Part shown: positions 35,975-46,222 of the stretch, piece by piece
Numbering within the stretch: position 1 is the first letter of the stretch
Layout of the letters: each line of letters starts with the position of its first letter
NCBI RefSeq assembly: GCF_019469425.1
Contig: NZ_CP048272.1
Coordinates: 124,001-188,000, forward strand
DNA: 64,000 bases
Reading direction: 5' to 3'
Source of the DNA: Bifidobacterium asteroides
GTDB lineage: Bacteria; Actinomycetota; Actinomycetes; Actinomycetales; Bifidobacteriaceae
Translations under genes and position numbers: made by a program
The notes under the pieces: generated by a model
The model's input: the letters and a program-made list of their open reading frames with translations, nothing else
Told to the model about the DNA's origin: nothing
Database searches by the model: none

Positions 35975-37273
35975 ATGAAGGATATCGGCAGTAGGGAGGG
36001 ATCCGGGCTTGGTCGAATGACGACCTGGGTTCGCAACGGAGTCGCCTCGCTCCTGGCTCTGCTGACCGTCGTGGCCATGGCGGGCTGCGGCTCAGCAGAT
36101 TCAGGCCAAGTCACTCTGGACTTCTTTCAGTTCAAGTTCGAGGCCGCCGACCAGTTCAAGGCCATGGTTGCACAGTTTGAGAAGGAGAATCCTGACATCA
36201 GGGTGAACATCAATAATTCGGCCGATGCCCAGACGGATTTGCGCACTCGTCTGGTCAAAAACCGGGTGCCCGACGTCATCACCTTCAACGGCGATATCAG
36301 CTTCGGCATGTTCGCGGCATCCGGGGTCTTCCATGATTTCACTGACGATCCCTTGGTCAAGGGGCTCAATCCGGGCATGGTGTCGATAGCCAGGAATCTG
36401 GTCCAGACCAAGGATCCTTCGGCCAAGCGCCTGTATGGCCTGCCCTTTGCCGGCAACGCCAGCGGGTACATATACAACAAGACGCTTTGGCGAAAGGCCG
36501 GGCTTGACCCTGACAATCCGCCGCGCACCTGGTCGGAGTTCACGGCTGTCATGGACAAGTTCAAGTCCCTGGGCATCGAACCTGTGCAGGGCACTCTCTC
36601 TGATTCCTGGACCGCCCAGGCCCCCTTGGCGTCACTGGCGGGGACCCTGGTCCCCGAGAGCAGATACAGGGATCTGATGGCTGGGAAAACCGATTTCAAG
36701 ACCCTGTGGACGGAGCCGGCTCGGCGCGAGGTCGAGCTCTTCAGCCATTCCGCTGGCGACAAGGGCGTCACCTACCAGCAGGGCACCCAAAATATGGCCA
36801 AGGGCAAGGTGGCGATCCTTCCCCTGGGAACATACGCCATACCGCAAATCAGGATGATCGAACCGGATGTGGACCTCGGATTCGCCCAGATGCCCGCGAA
36901 TGATTCCCGCTCCCGGCAAATACTGACGGCTGGCGACGATGTCATGCTGACCATGGGCGCCAACACCAGGCATCCCAAGGAGGCCATGCGGCTGATCCGT
37001 TATCTGATGCAGCCCCAGCAGCTGCGCACGTATGCCAAGGCCCAGACGGCCTTCACACCGACCAGAAAGGTGGAGGCAGGTGATCCGGCCCTGAACGGGG
37101 TTCTTCCCTTCTTCCAGCAGAACCGCTTGGCCGACTTCTGCGACCATTACATCCCCTCTTCCATCAATATCGGCGGCTATCTGCAGACAATGGTCACCAA
37201 GGGGGATGTGGATGGCTTCATCGGTTCCATGCAGAACGAATGGGACAAGGTCCAGGCAAGGAACTTCCAATGA
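35975..37273 (+). CDS. Sugar ABC transporter substrate-binding lipoprotein
   Basis: Extracytoplasmic solute-binding protein (family 1) of 432 residues. The signal peptide ends in lipobox AMAGC with Cys38 as the lipidated residue. The mature part has the MalE-type layout, with [22 protein letters not shown] and [16 protein letters not shown]. Start at 35975 is strongly supported by AAAGGAG 7 nt upstream. First gene of the importer operon; its stop overlaps the MalF-like start (ATGA at 37270-37273). Ligand likely an alpha-glucoside or alpha-galactoside, from the flanking enzymes. Confidence 0.93.
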   Translation: MKDIGSREGSGLGRMTTWVRNGVASLLALLTVVAMAGCGSADSGQVTLDFFQFKFEAADQFKAMVAQFEKENPDIRVNINNSADAQTDLRTRLVKNRVPDVITFNGDISFGMFAASGVFHDFTDDPLVKGLNPGMVSIARNLVQTKDPSAKRLYGLPFAGNASGYIYNKTLWRKAGLDPDNPPRTWSEFTAVMDKFKSLGIEPVQGTLSDSWTAQAPLASLAGTLVPESRYRDLMAGKTDFKTLWTEPARREVELFSHSAGDKGVTYQQGTQNMAKGKVAILPLGTYAIPQIRMIEPDVDLGFAQMPANDSRSRQILTAGDDVMLTMGANTRHPKEAMRLIRYLMQPQQLRTYAKAQTAFTPTRKVEAGDPALNGVLPFFQQNRLADFCDHYIPSSINIGGYLQTMVTKGDVDGFIGSMQNEWDKVQARNFQ

Positions 37274-38232
37274 TGAAAGGTCAGGATTCAGACATGGCAC
37301 AATCCAAGGTCGTCGGCATCCGTACTGCTGACGCCGCAGCCAAGGCCGGAAAACGGCCTTCAAGGTTCTCCAATCGCAAGGTCGACCGCGCTTTCTACTG
37401 GATGGCGGTCCCTGCCGCCCTGATTTTCACGCTCTTCCTCTATGTGCCCTTCCTCCAGGGCGTGGCCTACTCTTTTACGAATTCCCAGGGATACGGGCGC
37501 TTCTCATGGATCGGCTTCAAGAATTACGGCGCCCTCTTCCGTGACGGCCGCGTGGACCACGCTTATCTGTTCACTTTGCTGATCGCCATCCTGATCACCC
37601 TGCTGGTCAACTTCATCGCCCTGTTCATCTCGGTGGCGCTGAATGGAAAGATCGCTTTCAAGAACGGGTTCCGGGTCATCTATTTCATCCCCTACACGCT
37701 CTCGGTTCTGGTCATCGGCTATGTCTTCAAATACATCTTCATGACGCCCCTGCCGGCTCTAGGCAAGGCCCTGGGCATCAGCTGGCTCTCCCAGTCCCTG
37801 CTGACCAGCGAGCACTATGCGTGGATCCCCATCGTCTTCCTCTCGGTTTGGCAGGCGGTGGCTTATTCGACCCTCATATATCTGGCGGGTCTGCAGACCA
37901 TCGACTCGGAGGTTTATGAGGCTGCATCCATCGATGGCGCCAACGAGTGGCAGAAATTCTGGAGGATCACCTTCCCCCTGATCGGCCCATTCTTCACCAT
38001 CAATCTGGTGCTGACTCTGAAGAATGCCTTCAACACCTTCGATCAGGTGGTGGCCCTGACCGCAGGGGGACCGGATTCCAAGACCGAAACAGTCACCTAC
38101 CTCATCTACAAGGGCGGCCTTACCGGAGGGGAGTACGCCTACCAGACAGCGAACGCGGTCATGTTCTTCATCGTCCTGGCCGTGATCGCGTTCATCCAGC
38201 TGGGCATTTCCAGAAGAGGGGAGAAGGTCTGA
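37270..38232 (+). CDS. Sugar ABC transporter permease, MalF-like
   Basis: 320 residues, six TM helices, with the cytoplasmic EAA loop [20 protein letters not shown] that contacts the ATPase. Start 37270 has AAGGAA 6 nt upstream and overlaps the previous stop by 4 nt. No ATPase gene lies in this operon, so it presumably uses the shared MsiK-type ATPase encoded elsewhere, as is common in actinobacteria. Confidence 0.94.
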   Translation: MMKGQDSDMAQSKVVGIRTADAAAKAGKRPSRFSNRKVDRAFYWMAVPAALIFTLFLYVPFLQGVAYSFTNSQGYGRFSWIGFKNYGALFRDGRVDHAYLFTLLIAILITLLVNFIALFISVALNGKIAFKNGFRVIYFIPYTLSVLVIGYVFKYIFMTPLPALGKALGISWLSQSLLTSEHYAWIPIVFLSVWQAVAYSTLIYLAGLQTIDSEVYEAASIDGANEWQKFWRITFPLIGPFFTINLVLTLKNAFNTFDQVVALTAGGPDSKTETVTYLIYKGGLTGGEYAYQTANAVMFFIVLAVIAFIQLGISRRGEKV

Positions 38233-38233
38233 G

Positions 38234-39133
38234 ATGGCACAGACAGCGCTTATGCAGCCGCAGACACCGGCACGATCAGCAGGAAGAGGGGGAAGGCGGC
38301 ATGGGGGATTCCCGGGGTCGCGCCTCAAGAGGGTCAACTGGTGGCTGACGGCCACCGTGGCTGTCCTCTCCCTGACGATTCTCGTGCCGCTCTACTTCAC
38401 CGTGGTCACGGCTCTGAAGACCCCTGCGGAGGCCGGAACCTTCAGCCTGCCCTCTTCCTGGCAGTGGCACAATTTCGCCGATGCCTGGAACAAGGTCAAC
38501 TATCCCAAGGCTGCGCTGAATTCGGCCATCGTCACGGTCTGCGCAGTGGCACTCACCCTGCTGACCAACACCTTCGTGGCCTATGCCGTGGCCAGGAATA
38601 TGGACAAGCGCTTCTTCCGCTTCCTCTACTACTTCTTCATCGCGGCCATGTTCGTCCCCTTCCCCGTGGTCATGCTTCCCATCGCCAAGCAGTTCGGCAG
38701 CTGGCACTTGGACAACGTACCCGGTCTGATCCTGCTCTACGTGGTGTTGGGCCTGGGCACCAACCTCTTCATTGCCACGGGATTCATCCGATCCATCCCT
38801 ACAGCTCTTGAGGAGGCCGCCCGCCTGGACGGCGCAGGCACCTGGAGGATATTCTGGACCATCATCTTCCCGCTGATGGGTCCGATCAATGCGACCATCG
38901 CCATCACCACGGCCCTCTGGGCCTGGAACGATTTCCTCATGCCGCTGATCGTCCTGACGGATCAGACCAGCCAAACCATCCCTCTGGCGCAGTATGTCTT
39001 CAGCTCCCAGTTCGCCACCAACTACCCGATGGCCTTCTCCAGCTACCTGATGGCCCTGGCGCCCATCCTGATCGTCTACCTGTTCGCACAGAAGTGGGTC
39101 ATCAGCGGCGTTATGAGAGGAGCTGTCAAGTAG
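38234..39133 (+). CDS. Sugar ABC transporter permease, MalG-like
   Basis: 299 residues with six TM helices and the EAA loop EEAARLDGAGTWRIFWTIIFP. It begins 1 bp after the MalF-like stop, so the two are coupled. Typical MalG-type C-terminal permease forming the channel with the preceding protein. The N-terminal ~35 residues are basic and Gly/Arg-rich. Confidence 0.94.
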   Translation: MAQTALMQPQTPARSAGRGGRRHGGFPGSRLKRVNWWLTATVAVLSLTILVPLYFTVVTALKTPAEAGTFSLPSSWQWHNFADAWNKVNYPKAALNSAIVTVCAVALTLLTNTFVAYAVARNMDKRFFRFLYYFFIAAMFVPFPVVMLPIAKQFGSWHLDNVPGLILLYVVLGLGTNLFIATGFIRSIPTALEEAARLDGAGTWRIFWTIIFPLMGPINATIAITTALWAWNDFLMPLIVLTDQTSQTIPLAQYVFSSQFATNYPMAFSSYLMALAPILIVYLFAQKWVISGVMRGAVK

Positions 39134-39220
39134 CCCAGCCAGGACAGGCAGTCAGGGCGGCCTATAGTGGAGGTCGCAGAACAAGGAAGTCCCAGGAATC
39201 CAATCTTCGTGAGGAGGGCC

Positions 39221-41131
39221 ATGACCCAGGAAGAACGCATGCAGCTGCCCGATAGGGTGCGGACCAACGGAGCCGCCCCCAATCCCTGGTGGGCCAACGC
39301 GGTGGTCTATCAGATCTATCCGCGGTCCTTCCAGGACACCAACGGTGACGGCTACGGCGATCTGCCGGGCATCACCCAGCGGCTGGACTACTTGGCCGAC
39401 CTGGGCGTGGACGTGATCTGGCTGAGCCCGGTCTACAAGTCTCCTCAGGATGACAACGGCTACGACATCGCCGATTATCAGGACATCGACCCCATCTTCG
39501 GCACCATGGACGATATGGACGAGCTTCTGGACCAGGCCCACCGGCGGGGGATCAAGGTGGTCATGGACCTGGTGGTCAACCACACCTCGGATGAGCACGC
39601 CTGGTTCCAGGCCTCCCGCAACAGGGAGGACCCACACGCCGACTGGTACTGGTGGCGGCCCGCCAAGGCCGGCCACGAACCCGGCACCCCTGGCGCAGAG
39701 CCCAACAAATGGGGGTCCTACTTTGGAGGCTCCGCCTGGCAGTACGATCCGCAGCGCGGCGAGTACTACCTGCACCTGTTTTCCAAGAAGCAGCCCGACC
39801 TCAACTGGGAGAACTCACAGGTCCGGCAGGCTGTCTTCGGCATGATGAACTGGTGGATGGACCGGGGCATCGACGGGTTCCGCATGGATGTGATCGTCAT
39901 GATCTCCAAGACCGTCGACTCCGAGGGCCGCCTGCCCGGCGAGGACGGATCGGCCATCGCTGACGGTCCCGTGGGGCCTGAGGGGTACTCGTCCTCGGTG
40001 CCCTTCTGCGTGGACGGCCCCAGGCTGGATGAGTTCCTCCAAGAGATGCGCAGCCAGGTCTTCCAGGGTCGGCAGGGTTACCTGACCGTGGGGGAGGCTC
40101 CCAGTCTGGCGCCTGCCCGCAGCGGGCAGATCACCGACCCGGCCAACCACGAGCTGGACATGCTCTTTCTCTTCACCCAGACCGAGGTTGACACCGGGGA
40201 CAGCAAGTGGGACATCCGTCCCTTCCGGGTTCCCCGGCTCAAGGCGGCCATGGACGAGCAGCAGCAGGCTGTGGCCAAGGCCGGATGGGCCAGCCTCTAC
40301 TTCGACAACCACGATCAGCCCAGAATCGTCTCCCGTTGGGGCGACACCTCCAGCGAGGAGCTGCGCTCGCGTTCGGCCAAGGCCCTGGGGCTCCTCCTGC
40401 ACATGCACCGGGGGACCCCCTACATCTATCAGGGCGAGGAGCTGGGCATGACCAATGCCGGCTTCACCAGCCTCGACCAGTACCAGGATCTGGAGTCCAT
40501 CAACCTCTACCATCAGCGGGTCGATCAGGCGCACGAGCAGGATCCGGAGTCCATGATGGCCGCCCTGGCCTATATGAGCCGCGACAACGCCCGCACCCCC
40601 ATGCAGTGGGACTCCACCAAGTTCGCCGGCTTCACGGCTCCATACGCTCCCAAGGAGCCCTGGCTGGCCGTCAATCCCAATAGGGACAAGGTCAACGCCA
40701 AGACCGAGCTGCGTGACCCGGACTCGGTCCTGGCCTTCTACCGGGAGCTGATCCGCCTGCGTCATACCAATCCGGTCGTGGCGGCCGGCGGCTTCACCCT
40801 TCTGGATCCGGATGCGGACCAGATTTACTCATTCACCCGTTCCCTGGACCAGGCGCCCGAGCCCAAGTCGGGACCCGAGGCTGCCAGCGTTCTGGATGCC
40901 CTGCCCTGTCAGCGCCTTCTGGTTGTGGTCAATCTGAGCAGCCGTCCGGCCTCACTGCCGCCTGAAACCGCCGCACTTCTGGGCCTGGACCAAACCGGAT
41001 TCACCTCCATGGCCCTCGGAGCGGTGGATCCCGATCGGATCCTCATATCCACCTACAGACCGGAGCAAACCGCCAGCTCCCTGCTGACCGGCCGCCTCTC
41101 CCCCTGGGAGGGCTTCGTCTACCGACTCTGA
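39221..41131 (+). CDS. GH13 alpha-glucosidase (oligo-1,6-glucosidase-like)
   Basis: Intracellular glycosidase of 636 residues releasing glucose from short alpha-glucosides. (Beta/alpha)8 motifs are complete: DLVVNHTSDEH, DGFRMDV with nucleophile Asp223, acid/base Glu292 in TVGEAP, and FDNHDQPR with Asp365. YQIYPRSFQDTNGDGYGDL is characteristic of the oligo-1,6-glucosidase/alpha-glucosidase subgroup. The start at 39221 is behind GAGGAGGG. It follows the ABC importer by 87 bp and is likely co-transcribed, so it probably digests the imported sugar. Trehalose synthase is a less likely alternative. Confidence 0.92.
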   Translation: MTQEERMQLPDRVRTNGAAPNPWWANAVVYQIYPRSFQDTNGDGYGDLPGITQRLDYLADLGVDVIWLSPVYKSPQDDNGYDIADYQDIDPIFGTMDDMDELLDQAHRRGIKVVMDLVVNHTSDEHAWFQASRNREDPHADWYWWRPAKAGHEPGTPGAEPNKWGSYFGGSAWQYDPQRGEYYLHLFSKKQPDLNWENSQVRQAVFGMMNWWMDRGIDGFRMDVIVMISKTVDSEGRLPGEDGSAIADGPVGPEGYSSSVPFCVDGPRLDEFLQEMRSQVFQGRQGYLTVGEAPSLAPARSGQITDPANHELDMLFLFTQTEVDTGDSKWDIRPFRVPRLKAAMDEQQQAVAKAGWASLYFDNHDQPRIVSRWGDTSSEELRSRSAKALGLLLHMHRGTPYIYQGEELGMTNAGFTSLDQYQDLESINLYHQRVDQAHEQDPESMMAALAYMSRDNARTPMQWDSTKFAGFTAPYAPKEPWLAVNPNRDKVNAKTELRDPDSVLAFYRELIRLRHTNPVVAAGGFTLLDPDADQIYSFTRSLDQAPEPKSGPEAASVLDALPCQRLLVVVNLSSRPASLPPETAALLGLDQTGFTSMALGAVDPDRILISTYRPEQTASSLLTGRLSPWEGFVYRL

Positions 41132-41293
41132 GGAAAACCCCGCCGTCGGCACGCTTTCCAGGCTAGAGTGGAAGTCAGCGATGCCCTGATGGGCCTGTGC
41201 GGACCGGTCGGGTCCGCGGGTCCCGGGGCGATGGGTTCGCGCTGTGGTCAATCCCGACGATTCCGGCGCGGACGGGAAAAGAAAGCGGGTTGC

Positions 41294-43759
41294 ATGTCTC
41301 GTCTGATCATCGTCTCCAACCGTTTGCCCATGTCACTGCAGGCACAGGAGGACGGTTCTTACACCTTGCGCCAGAACGTGGGGGGACTGGCCACGGCCAT
41401 CGGCCCCTACCACCGTTCCCATAAGGACTGCCTCTGGATCGGCTGGAGCGGCATCGATCCTCAGAAGTACTCGGAAAAGGAGCTGGACCGCATCCGTCAG
41501 GCCTACCGGGAGAGCCGGTGCATTCCTATATTCCTGAGCAAGGAGGAGCTGAACGGATACTACGCCGGGTTCTCCAACAACACCCTCTGGCCGCTCTTCC
41601 ATGACTTCTCGCATGAGGCCGTCTTCCGCCAGGAGGACTGGGAGATGTACCGCAAGGTCAACATGCGTTTCGCGCAGGTGGTGGAGCCGCTCATCCGCAA
41701 GGGCGACACCATCTGGGTCCAGGACTACCACCTGATGCTCCTGCCCAAGATGTTGCGCGAACGTTACCCCGATGCCTCCATCGGCTGGTTCCTGCACGTG
41801 CCCTTCCCCAGCGCCGAGATCTTCCGCTCCCTGCCATGGAGCCGCGAGATCCTGGAGGGTGTCCTGGGCGCCAACCTGATCGGCTTCCATACGGTGGACT
41901 TCTCCGCCAGCTTCCTGGCTTCGCTGCACAGGCTGCTGCCCGAACTGCCGGTCAACCGGGACGGCGTGGTCGAAATGCCTGACGGCCACCGAGCAGCCAT
42001 CGACGCCTTCCCCATCGGCATCGATTACAACCTCTACCGGCGTACCGCCCACTCCAGCCTGGCTCGGGCCATGCGGCGAGGGATCGACGAGGTCTGCGGC
42101 AAGTCCCCCCGTCATCGCTATCGCACATCGGTGACGGCTGAAGGGGTGGCGGCCAACGAAGCCGCCGCATCGGATGCCAACTGGTGGAGCCACTACATGA
42201 AGGAGGACATCCCCGAGTCCACGCTGGCCAAGCAGGCGGCCTCCTCGGTGGGCAGCCGGTCCAACAAGGTCATCGTCTCGGTGGATCGTCTGGACTACAC
42301 CAAGGGTCTGCCCGAGCGGCTTCAGGCCTTCGGCCGCATGCTGGACAAGTACCCTGAGTGGGTGGGCCATGTCACCTACTACCTGCTGGCCACCCCCTCG
42401 CGTGAGGTCGTCGAGTCCTATCAGCGGCTCAAGGCCCAGGTGGACCAGTTGGTGGGGGAGATCAACGGCCGCTACTCCCTGCTGGCCTGGACCCCCATCC
42501 ACTACATCACCCGCTCCCTGTCCATCAAGCCTGTCTGCGGCATCTACACGGCCGGCGACGTAGCCCTGGTCACCCCCCTGCGCGATGGGATGAACCTGGT
42601 GGCCAAGGAGTACCTGGCCTGCCATGACGGACGCGACGGCACCCTGGTCCTGTCGGACATGTGCGGGGCTGCCGACGAGCTGACCGATGCCTTCATCGTC
42701 AATCCCTACGATATCGACATGGTCTGCGAGGCCCTGCACAACGCCCTGGAGATCACCCCCGAGGAGTCCAAGCGGCGCAACATCCGCATGCAGGCCCGAC
42801 TCAAGGTGCGCACCGCAGCCAACTGGTGCACCTCGTTCCTCGACTCCCTGCGGCAGGTGTCCACTCCGGGCATGACGGACAGGAGGCTGCGTATGGATCA
42901 CCACAACGCCATCGTTCATCAGTGGGACGGCGCCCATCGTCGTCTGGTCCTGTGCGACTATGACGGGACGCTGACCCCGCTTGTTCGCCGTCCTGAGCGG
43001 GCCAAGCCCACCCAGGCCCTTCGCCGCCTGCTGACCCAGGTGGGGAGCAATCCCGATGTGGACTTCCTGCTGGTCTCCGGCCGCAGCCATCAGATCATGC
43101 AGGACTGGTTCGGTGACCTGCCGGTGGGGCTGATTGCCGAGCATGGCGCCTGGAACCGCAACCTGCCCGGCAGCGACTCGGAGGAGTGGCAGCGGGCGAA
43201 AGGCCTGCCCGACTCCGATACCTGGCAGAAGGTGATCCGGCCCATCATGGATGAGTCGGCCACCAGGGTCCCCAACTCCTTTGTGGAGAGCAAGTCCGAT
43301 GCGGTGGCCTGGCATTACCGGATGAGCGATGCCCAGGTGGCCGACCAGGAGCGTCAGGATCTGCTCCATCGCCTGCGCGGAGTAGTGGTCGGCCTGGGGT
43401 TGATGATCATGGAGAACTCCAAGGTCGTCGAGGTCACCCCTGTGGCCACCAGCAAGGGCCAGGCCATCCTGCCCTTCGTCAACAGCGGCGACTACGACTT
43501 CATGATGGCCCTGGGCGACGATGAAACGGACGAGACCATGTTCGCCGTCATGCCTGATAAGGGCTGGACCATCAAGGTCGGGCCCGGCCAGACCAAGGCC
43601 CGGTTGCGGGTCAACGATCCGACCGCGGTCACTCTGTTGCTGGCCGACCTGGGTGCCGGTGTGGCCCGTGACTCCAATGAGCCCGTGGCATCCCACGACT
43701 TCCGCGACGACCATACCGTGGTCGACGAGGCGCATGCCCAGCTCACTGACGACAAGTAA
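41294..43759 (+). CDS. Bifunctional trehalose-6-phosphate synthase/phosphatase (OtsA-OtsB fusion)
   Basis: Makes trehalose from UDP- (or other NDP-) glucose and glucose-6-P and then removes the phosphate. 821 residues. Residues 1-~525 are a GT20 synthase ([46 protein letters not shown]). Residues ~545-800 are a HAD-type phosphatase with motif DYDGTLT (Asp555, Asp557), VSGRS and GDDETDE. Catalytic residues of both halves are visible, so both activities are expected. The start at 41294 opens with [12 protein letters not shown], the typical OtsA N-terminus; the frame extends further upstream without similarity. Confidence 0.93.
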   Translation: MSRLIIVSNRLPMSLQAQEDGSYTLRQNVGGLATAIGPYHRSHKDCLWIGWSGIDPQKYSEKELDRIRQAYRESRCIPIFLSKEELNGYYAGFSNNTLWPLFHDFSHEAVFRQEDWEMYRKVNMRFAQVVEPLIRKGDTIWVQDYHLMLLPKMLRERYPDASIGWFLHVPFPSAEIFRSLPWSREILEGVLGANLIGFHTVDFSASFLASLHRLLPELPVNRDGVVEMPDGHRAAIDAFPIGIDYNLYRRTAHSSLARAMRRGIDEVCGKSPRHRYRTSVTAEGVAANEAAASDANWWSHYMKEDIPESTLAKQAASSVGSRSNKVIVSVDRLDYTKGLPERLQAFGRMLDKYPEWVGHVTYYLLATPSREVVESYQRLKAQVDQLVGEINGRYSLLAWTPIHYITRSLSIKPVCGIYTAGDVALVTPLRDGMNLVAKEYLACHDGRDGTLVLSDMCGAADELTDAFIVNPYDIDMVCEALHNALEITPEESKRRNIRMQARLKVRTAANWCTSFLDSLRQVSTPGMTDRRLRMDHHNAIVHQWDGAHRRLVLCDYDGTLTPLVRRPERAKPTQALRRLLTQVGSNPDVDFLLVSGRSHQIMQDWFGDLPVGLIAEHGAWNRNLPGSDSEEWQRAKGLPDSDTWQKVIRPIMDESATRVPNSFVESKSDAVAWHYRMSDAQVADQERQDLLHRLRGVVVGLGLMIMENSKVVEVTPVATSKGQAILPFVNSGDYDFMMALGDDETDETMFAVMPDKGWTIKVGPGQTKARLRVNDPTAVTLLLADLGAGVARDSNEPVASHDFRDDHTVVDEAHAQLTDDK

Positions 43760-44015
43760 GACAGGCGACCACTGCCATCACCGGCGACTGTTAGGCACTA
43801 CCGGTGACCGCTCGTGAAGTCCGTCAAGTTCACGGGCGGGCTGGTGGCTGGCTTGGTTATCGGTCTGGTTGTTTCAGGTCTGCTCTCATGCTTGTCCGGT
43901 CTTCGGGCGCCCGGACGTCCGATTGTCCGCAGGTTTTGGTTTTTCGGTATGTTCGGATGTCCACCATGTTGACGGCCGGCCCCATTGGTCGGGCCCGGCC
44001 GACCATACTTGGAGC

Positions 44016-45281
44016 ATGGATACTTCAACAATCACTGCCTGTCTTGAGGCAGATCATGCCGCTGATTTGCGCAAAGCCGCCCAACGTCTGGAAGGTGTGG
44101 CCCGTCACACCCTTATCGAGCAATCCGATGACCTGGGTGCTCGGATTGGCCATCGCGTTCTGCTCAAGCCGGAGAATCTGCAGCTGACTGGATCCTTCAA
44201 GATTCGCGGAGCTTATAACAAGGTGGCCTCGTTGGATCAGGACGAACTGGACCGCGGCATCGTCACCGCTTCCGCTGGCAATCATGCCCAGGGGGTGGCT
44301 TTTGCCGCACGCAGCCGTGGCGCGAAGGCCACCATCGTCATGCCCCGGATCACTCCGCCCCTCAAGGTCGATGCCACTCGGGCCTATGGCGCCGAGGTTG
44401 TCCTGCAGGGCGAGGTCTTCGACGAAAGTTCCGATTACGCCTTGGGTCTGGCACGTGATCGCGGCATGACCTTCGTCCCGCCCTTTGACGACTACGAGGT
44501 CGTCTGTGGTCAGGGGACCATCGCCATGGAAATTCTTCAGGATGTGCCCGATGTCACCGATATCGTGGTTCCCCTGGGTGGGGGCGGGCTGGGCGCTGGC
44601 GTTGCGCTCGCCGTAAAAACCTTCAAGCCAGATGTCAGAGTCATCGGAGCCACCCCGGTCGGATCTCCGGCCTGGCGTGAATCTCTGACAGCTGGTCATG
44701 TGGTCGCGGCGGATCAGATGCGTACGGCCGCCGAGGGCGTGGCCGTCAGGCGTCCCGGCGATCTGAACTACGCCCTGCTCAGCCGCTATATGGATGATCT
44801 GGTCCAGGTGACCGAAAGCGACATCTCCGAGATGATCCTATTCATGCTGGAGAAGCACAAACTGGTGGTCGAGGCGGCTGGCGCCGTCTCCCTGGCGGCC
44901 CTGGGACAGTTGGATCTGCAGTCCGAGGTCTTCCGGTCGGCCCCGGGGCCGCATGTGATCGTCCCCATCATCTCGGGCGGCAATATCGATACGGTCACCA
45001 TGGGTGCTGTCATCCAGCGGGGGATGATCTCCCGCGGACGCATCATGCAGTTCGGCGTGGAGCTGCCCGACGTTCCTGGTCAGCTGGTTAAGGTGGCCAC
45101 GGTCCTGGCCGATCTGCGTGCCAATGTGATCGAGCTCAACCACGACCAGTTCAAATCCTCCGGCCACTATGACAACGGTGTGCTCTTGGAGGTGACTGTG
45201 GAGACTAACGGCCCCGATCACATCACCCAGATCCTGGATACCTTGCGTAGTCGAGGCTTCCAGGTCCATCAGAACTACTGA
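44016..45281 (+). CDS. Threonine dehydratase (ammonia-lyase), PLP-dependent
   Basis: Deaminates L-threonine to 2-oxobutanoate, first step to isoleucine or used catabolically. 421 residues. The PLP lysine is Lys62 in GSFKIRGAYNK, the phosphate loop is PLGGGGLGAG, and a C-terminal ACT-like domain begins near 340 (LPDVPGQLVKVATVLADLRANVIELNHDQ). One ACT-like domain and ~420 residues resemble the shorter TdcB-like and actinobacterial IlvA forms. Start at 44016; the frame is open to 43869 but with no similarity. Stands alone before the accessory island. Confidence 0.93.
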   Translation: MDTSTITACLEADHAADLRKAAQRLEGVARHTLIEQSDDLGARIGHRVLLKPENLQLTGSFKIRGAYNKVASLDQDELDRGIVTASAGNHAQGVAFAARSRGAKATIVMPRITPPLKVDATRAYGAEVVLQGEVFDESSDYALGLARDRGMTFVPPFDDYEVVCGQGTIAMEILQDVPDVTDIVVPLGGGGLGAGVALAVKTFKPDVRVIGATPVGSPAWRESLTAGHVVAADQMRTAAEGVAVRRPGDLNYALLSRYMDDLVQVTESDISEMILFMLEKHKLVVEAAGAVSLAALGQLDLQSEVFRSAPGPHVIVPIISGGNIDTVTMGAVIQRGMISRGRIMQFGVELPDVPGQLVKVATVLADLRANVIELNHDQFKSSGHYDNGVLLEVTVETNGPDHITQILDTLRSRGFQVHQNY

Positions 45282-45525
45282 GCACTATGTCAAGATTGGA
45301 TCCGGTGCCCGTGCCCGGCATCCGATGTTCGGGGACAATGATGGACAATGATCATCGCTGCGAGAACAGTCGGAATCGCCGATGCCTTTGCTGGGCTTGG
45401 CTGATGGGACTTGCTGGTTCTTAAAGGACCAATCTATGGCAATCCTTGTGCTGCCTTGCGTCTTATCACAGGCGGAGTCCCTTCCCCGGAGTCGCCACGG
45501 TCTGCGGGTGGAGGACGTGGGTATA

Positions 45526-46197
45526 TCAGCCTATTTCGATAATCGACGAACAGATTTGCTTTATTTCCTCATTGTGTGTTGAGATGATGACGGCAGCGCC
45601 TTGTTGGGCAAGTTCGCACAGTATGCGTATTACGACGTTGGCGTTGTCCTGATCCAACGCAGAGGTCGGCTCGTCTGCAAGAATGACACCCGGCTGTTTG
45701 AGCAGAAGCCTCGCGAGGGCGATTCTCTGTTGTTCCCCGCCCGATAGGGTGTAAATCTTTTTCTTCTGCGAGCCATTCATTCCGACGATGTCAAGTACTC
45801 TGCCGATTCGTTCGTCCTGTTCCTTGCGATGCTCGCGCTTCTTCATTTTGAGGGGAATCTGCAGGTTATGCGACACGTTCCACTGTTCGACAAGACCATA
45901 GTTCTGGAATAGAAATCCTATGTTTTCGCGAAGACACACTCGCTGCCCCTTCCGGCTCTTATGCAAATAACCGGAGCGGAATGTCCCTTCGTTGTAAGTG
46001 ACCGATCCTTCATCGAAGTCCTCCAACAAGCCGACGCAGTTGAGCAGGGTCGTTTTGCCTGCACCGGACGGCCCGCTCACTGCGATTATGGAACCAGGTC
46101 CAGCGTCGAAGGACAGTCTCGACCATAAGGTGTGTTCTGCAAATCTCTTGGTAAGTCCTTCGACTTTCAATGTCGGCTGCCTGCCTGCGTCTGTCAT
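45526..46197 (-). CDS. ABC ATPase of a lactococcin 972-type bacteriocin operon
   Basis: 223-residue ATPase with Walker A GPSGAGKTT, Q-loop FLFQNYGLVEQWNV, signature LSGGEQQRIALARL, Walker B GVILADEPTSALD and the switch His in STHNEE. The short length, the FLFQNYGLV motif and its place beside a lactococcin 972-like peptide fit the ABC subunit known from these operons (family knowledge). Start at 46197 chosen for GGAGG 9 nt upstream; ATG 46203 also fits. It is 25 bp from the large membrane protein gene and works with it in export or self-protection. Confidence 0.88.
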   Translation of the reverse strand: MTDAGRQPTLKVEGLTKRFAEHTLWSRLSFDAGPGSIIAVSGPSGAGKTTLLNCVGLLEDFDEGSVTYNEGTFRSGYLHKSRKGQRVCLRENIGFLFQNYGLVEQWNVSHNLQIPLKMKKREHRKEQDERIGRVLDIVGMNGSQKKKIYTLSGGEQQRIALARLLLKQPGVILADEPTSALDQDNANVVIRILCELAQQGAAVIISTHNEEIKQICSSIIEIG

Positions 46198-46222
46198 ATG
46201 CATCTCCCTCCGCACCGTGGAT

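Noticed and set aside
41333-43735. 800-codon minus-strand ORF opposite otsA-otsB
   Set aside because: Mirror frame of a GC-rich gene; no domain-like features.
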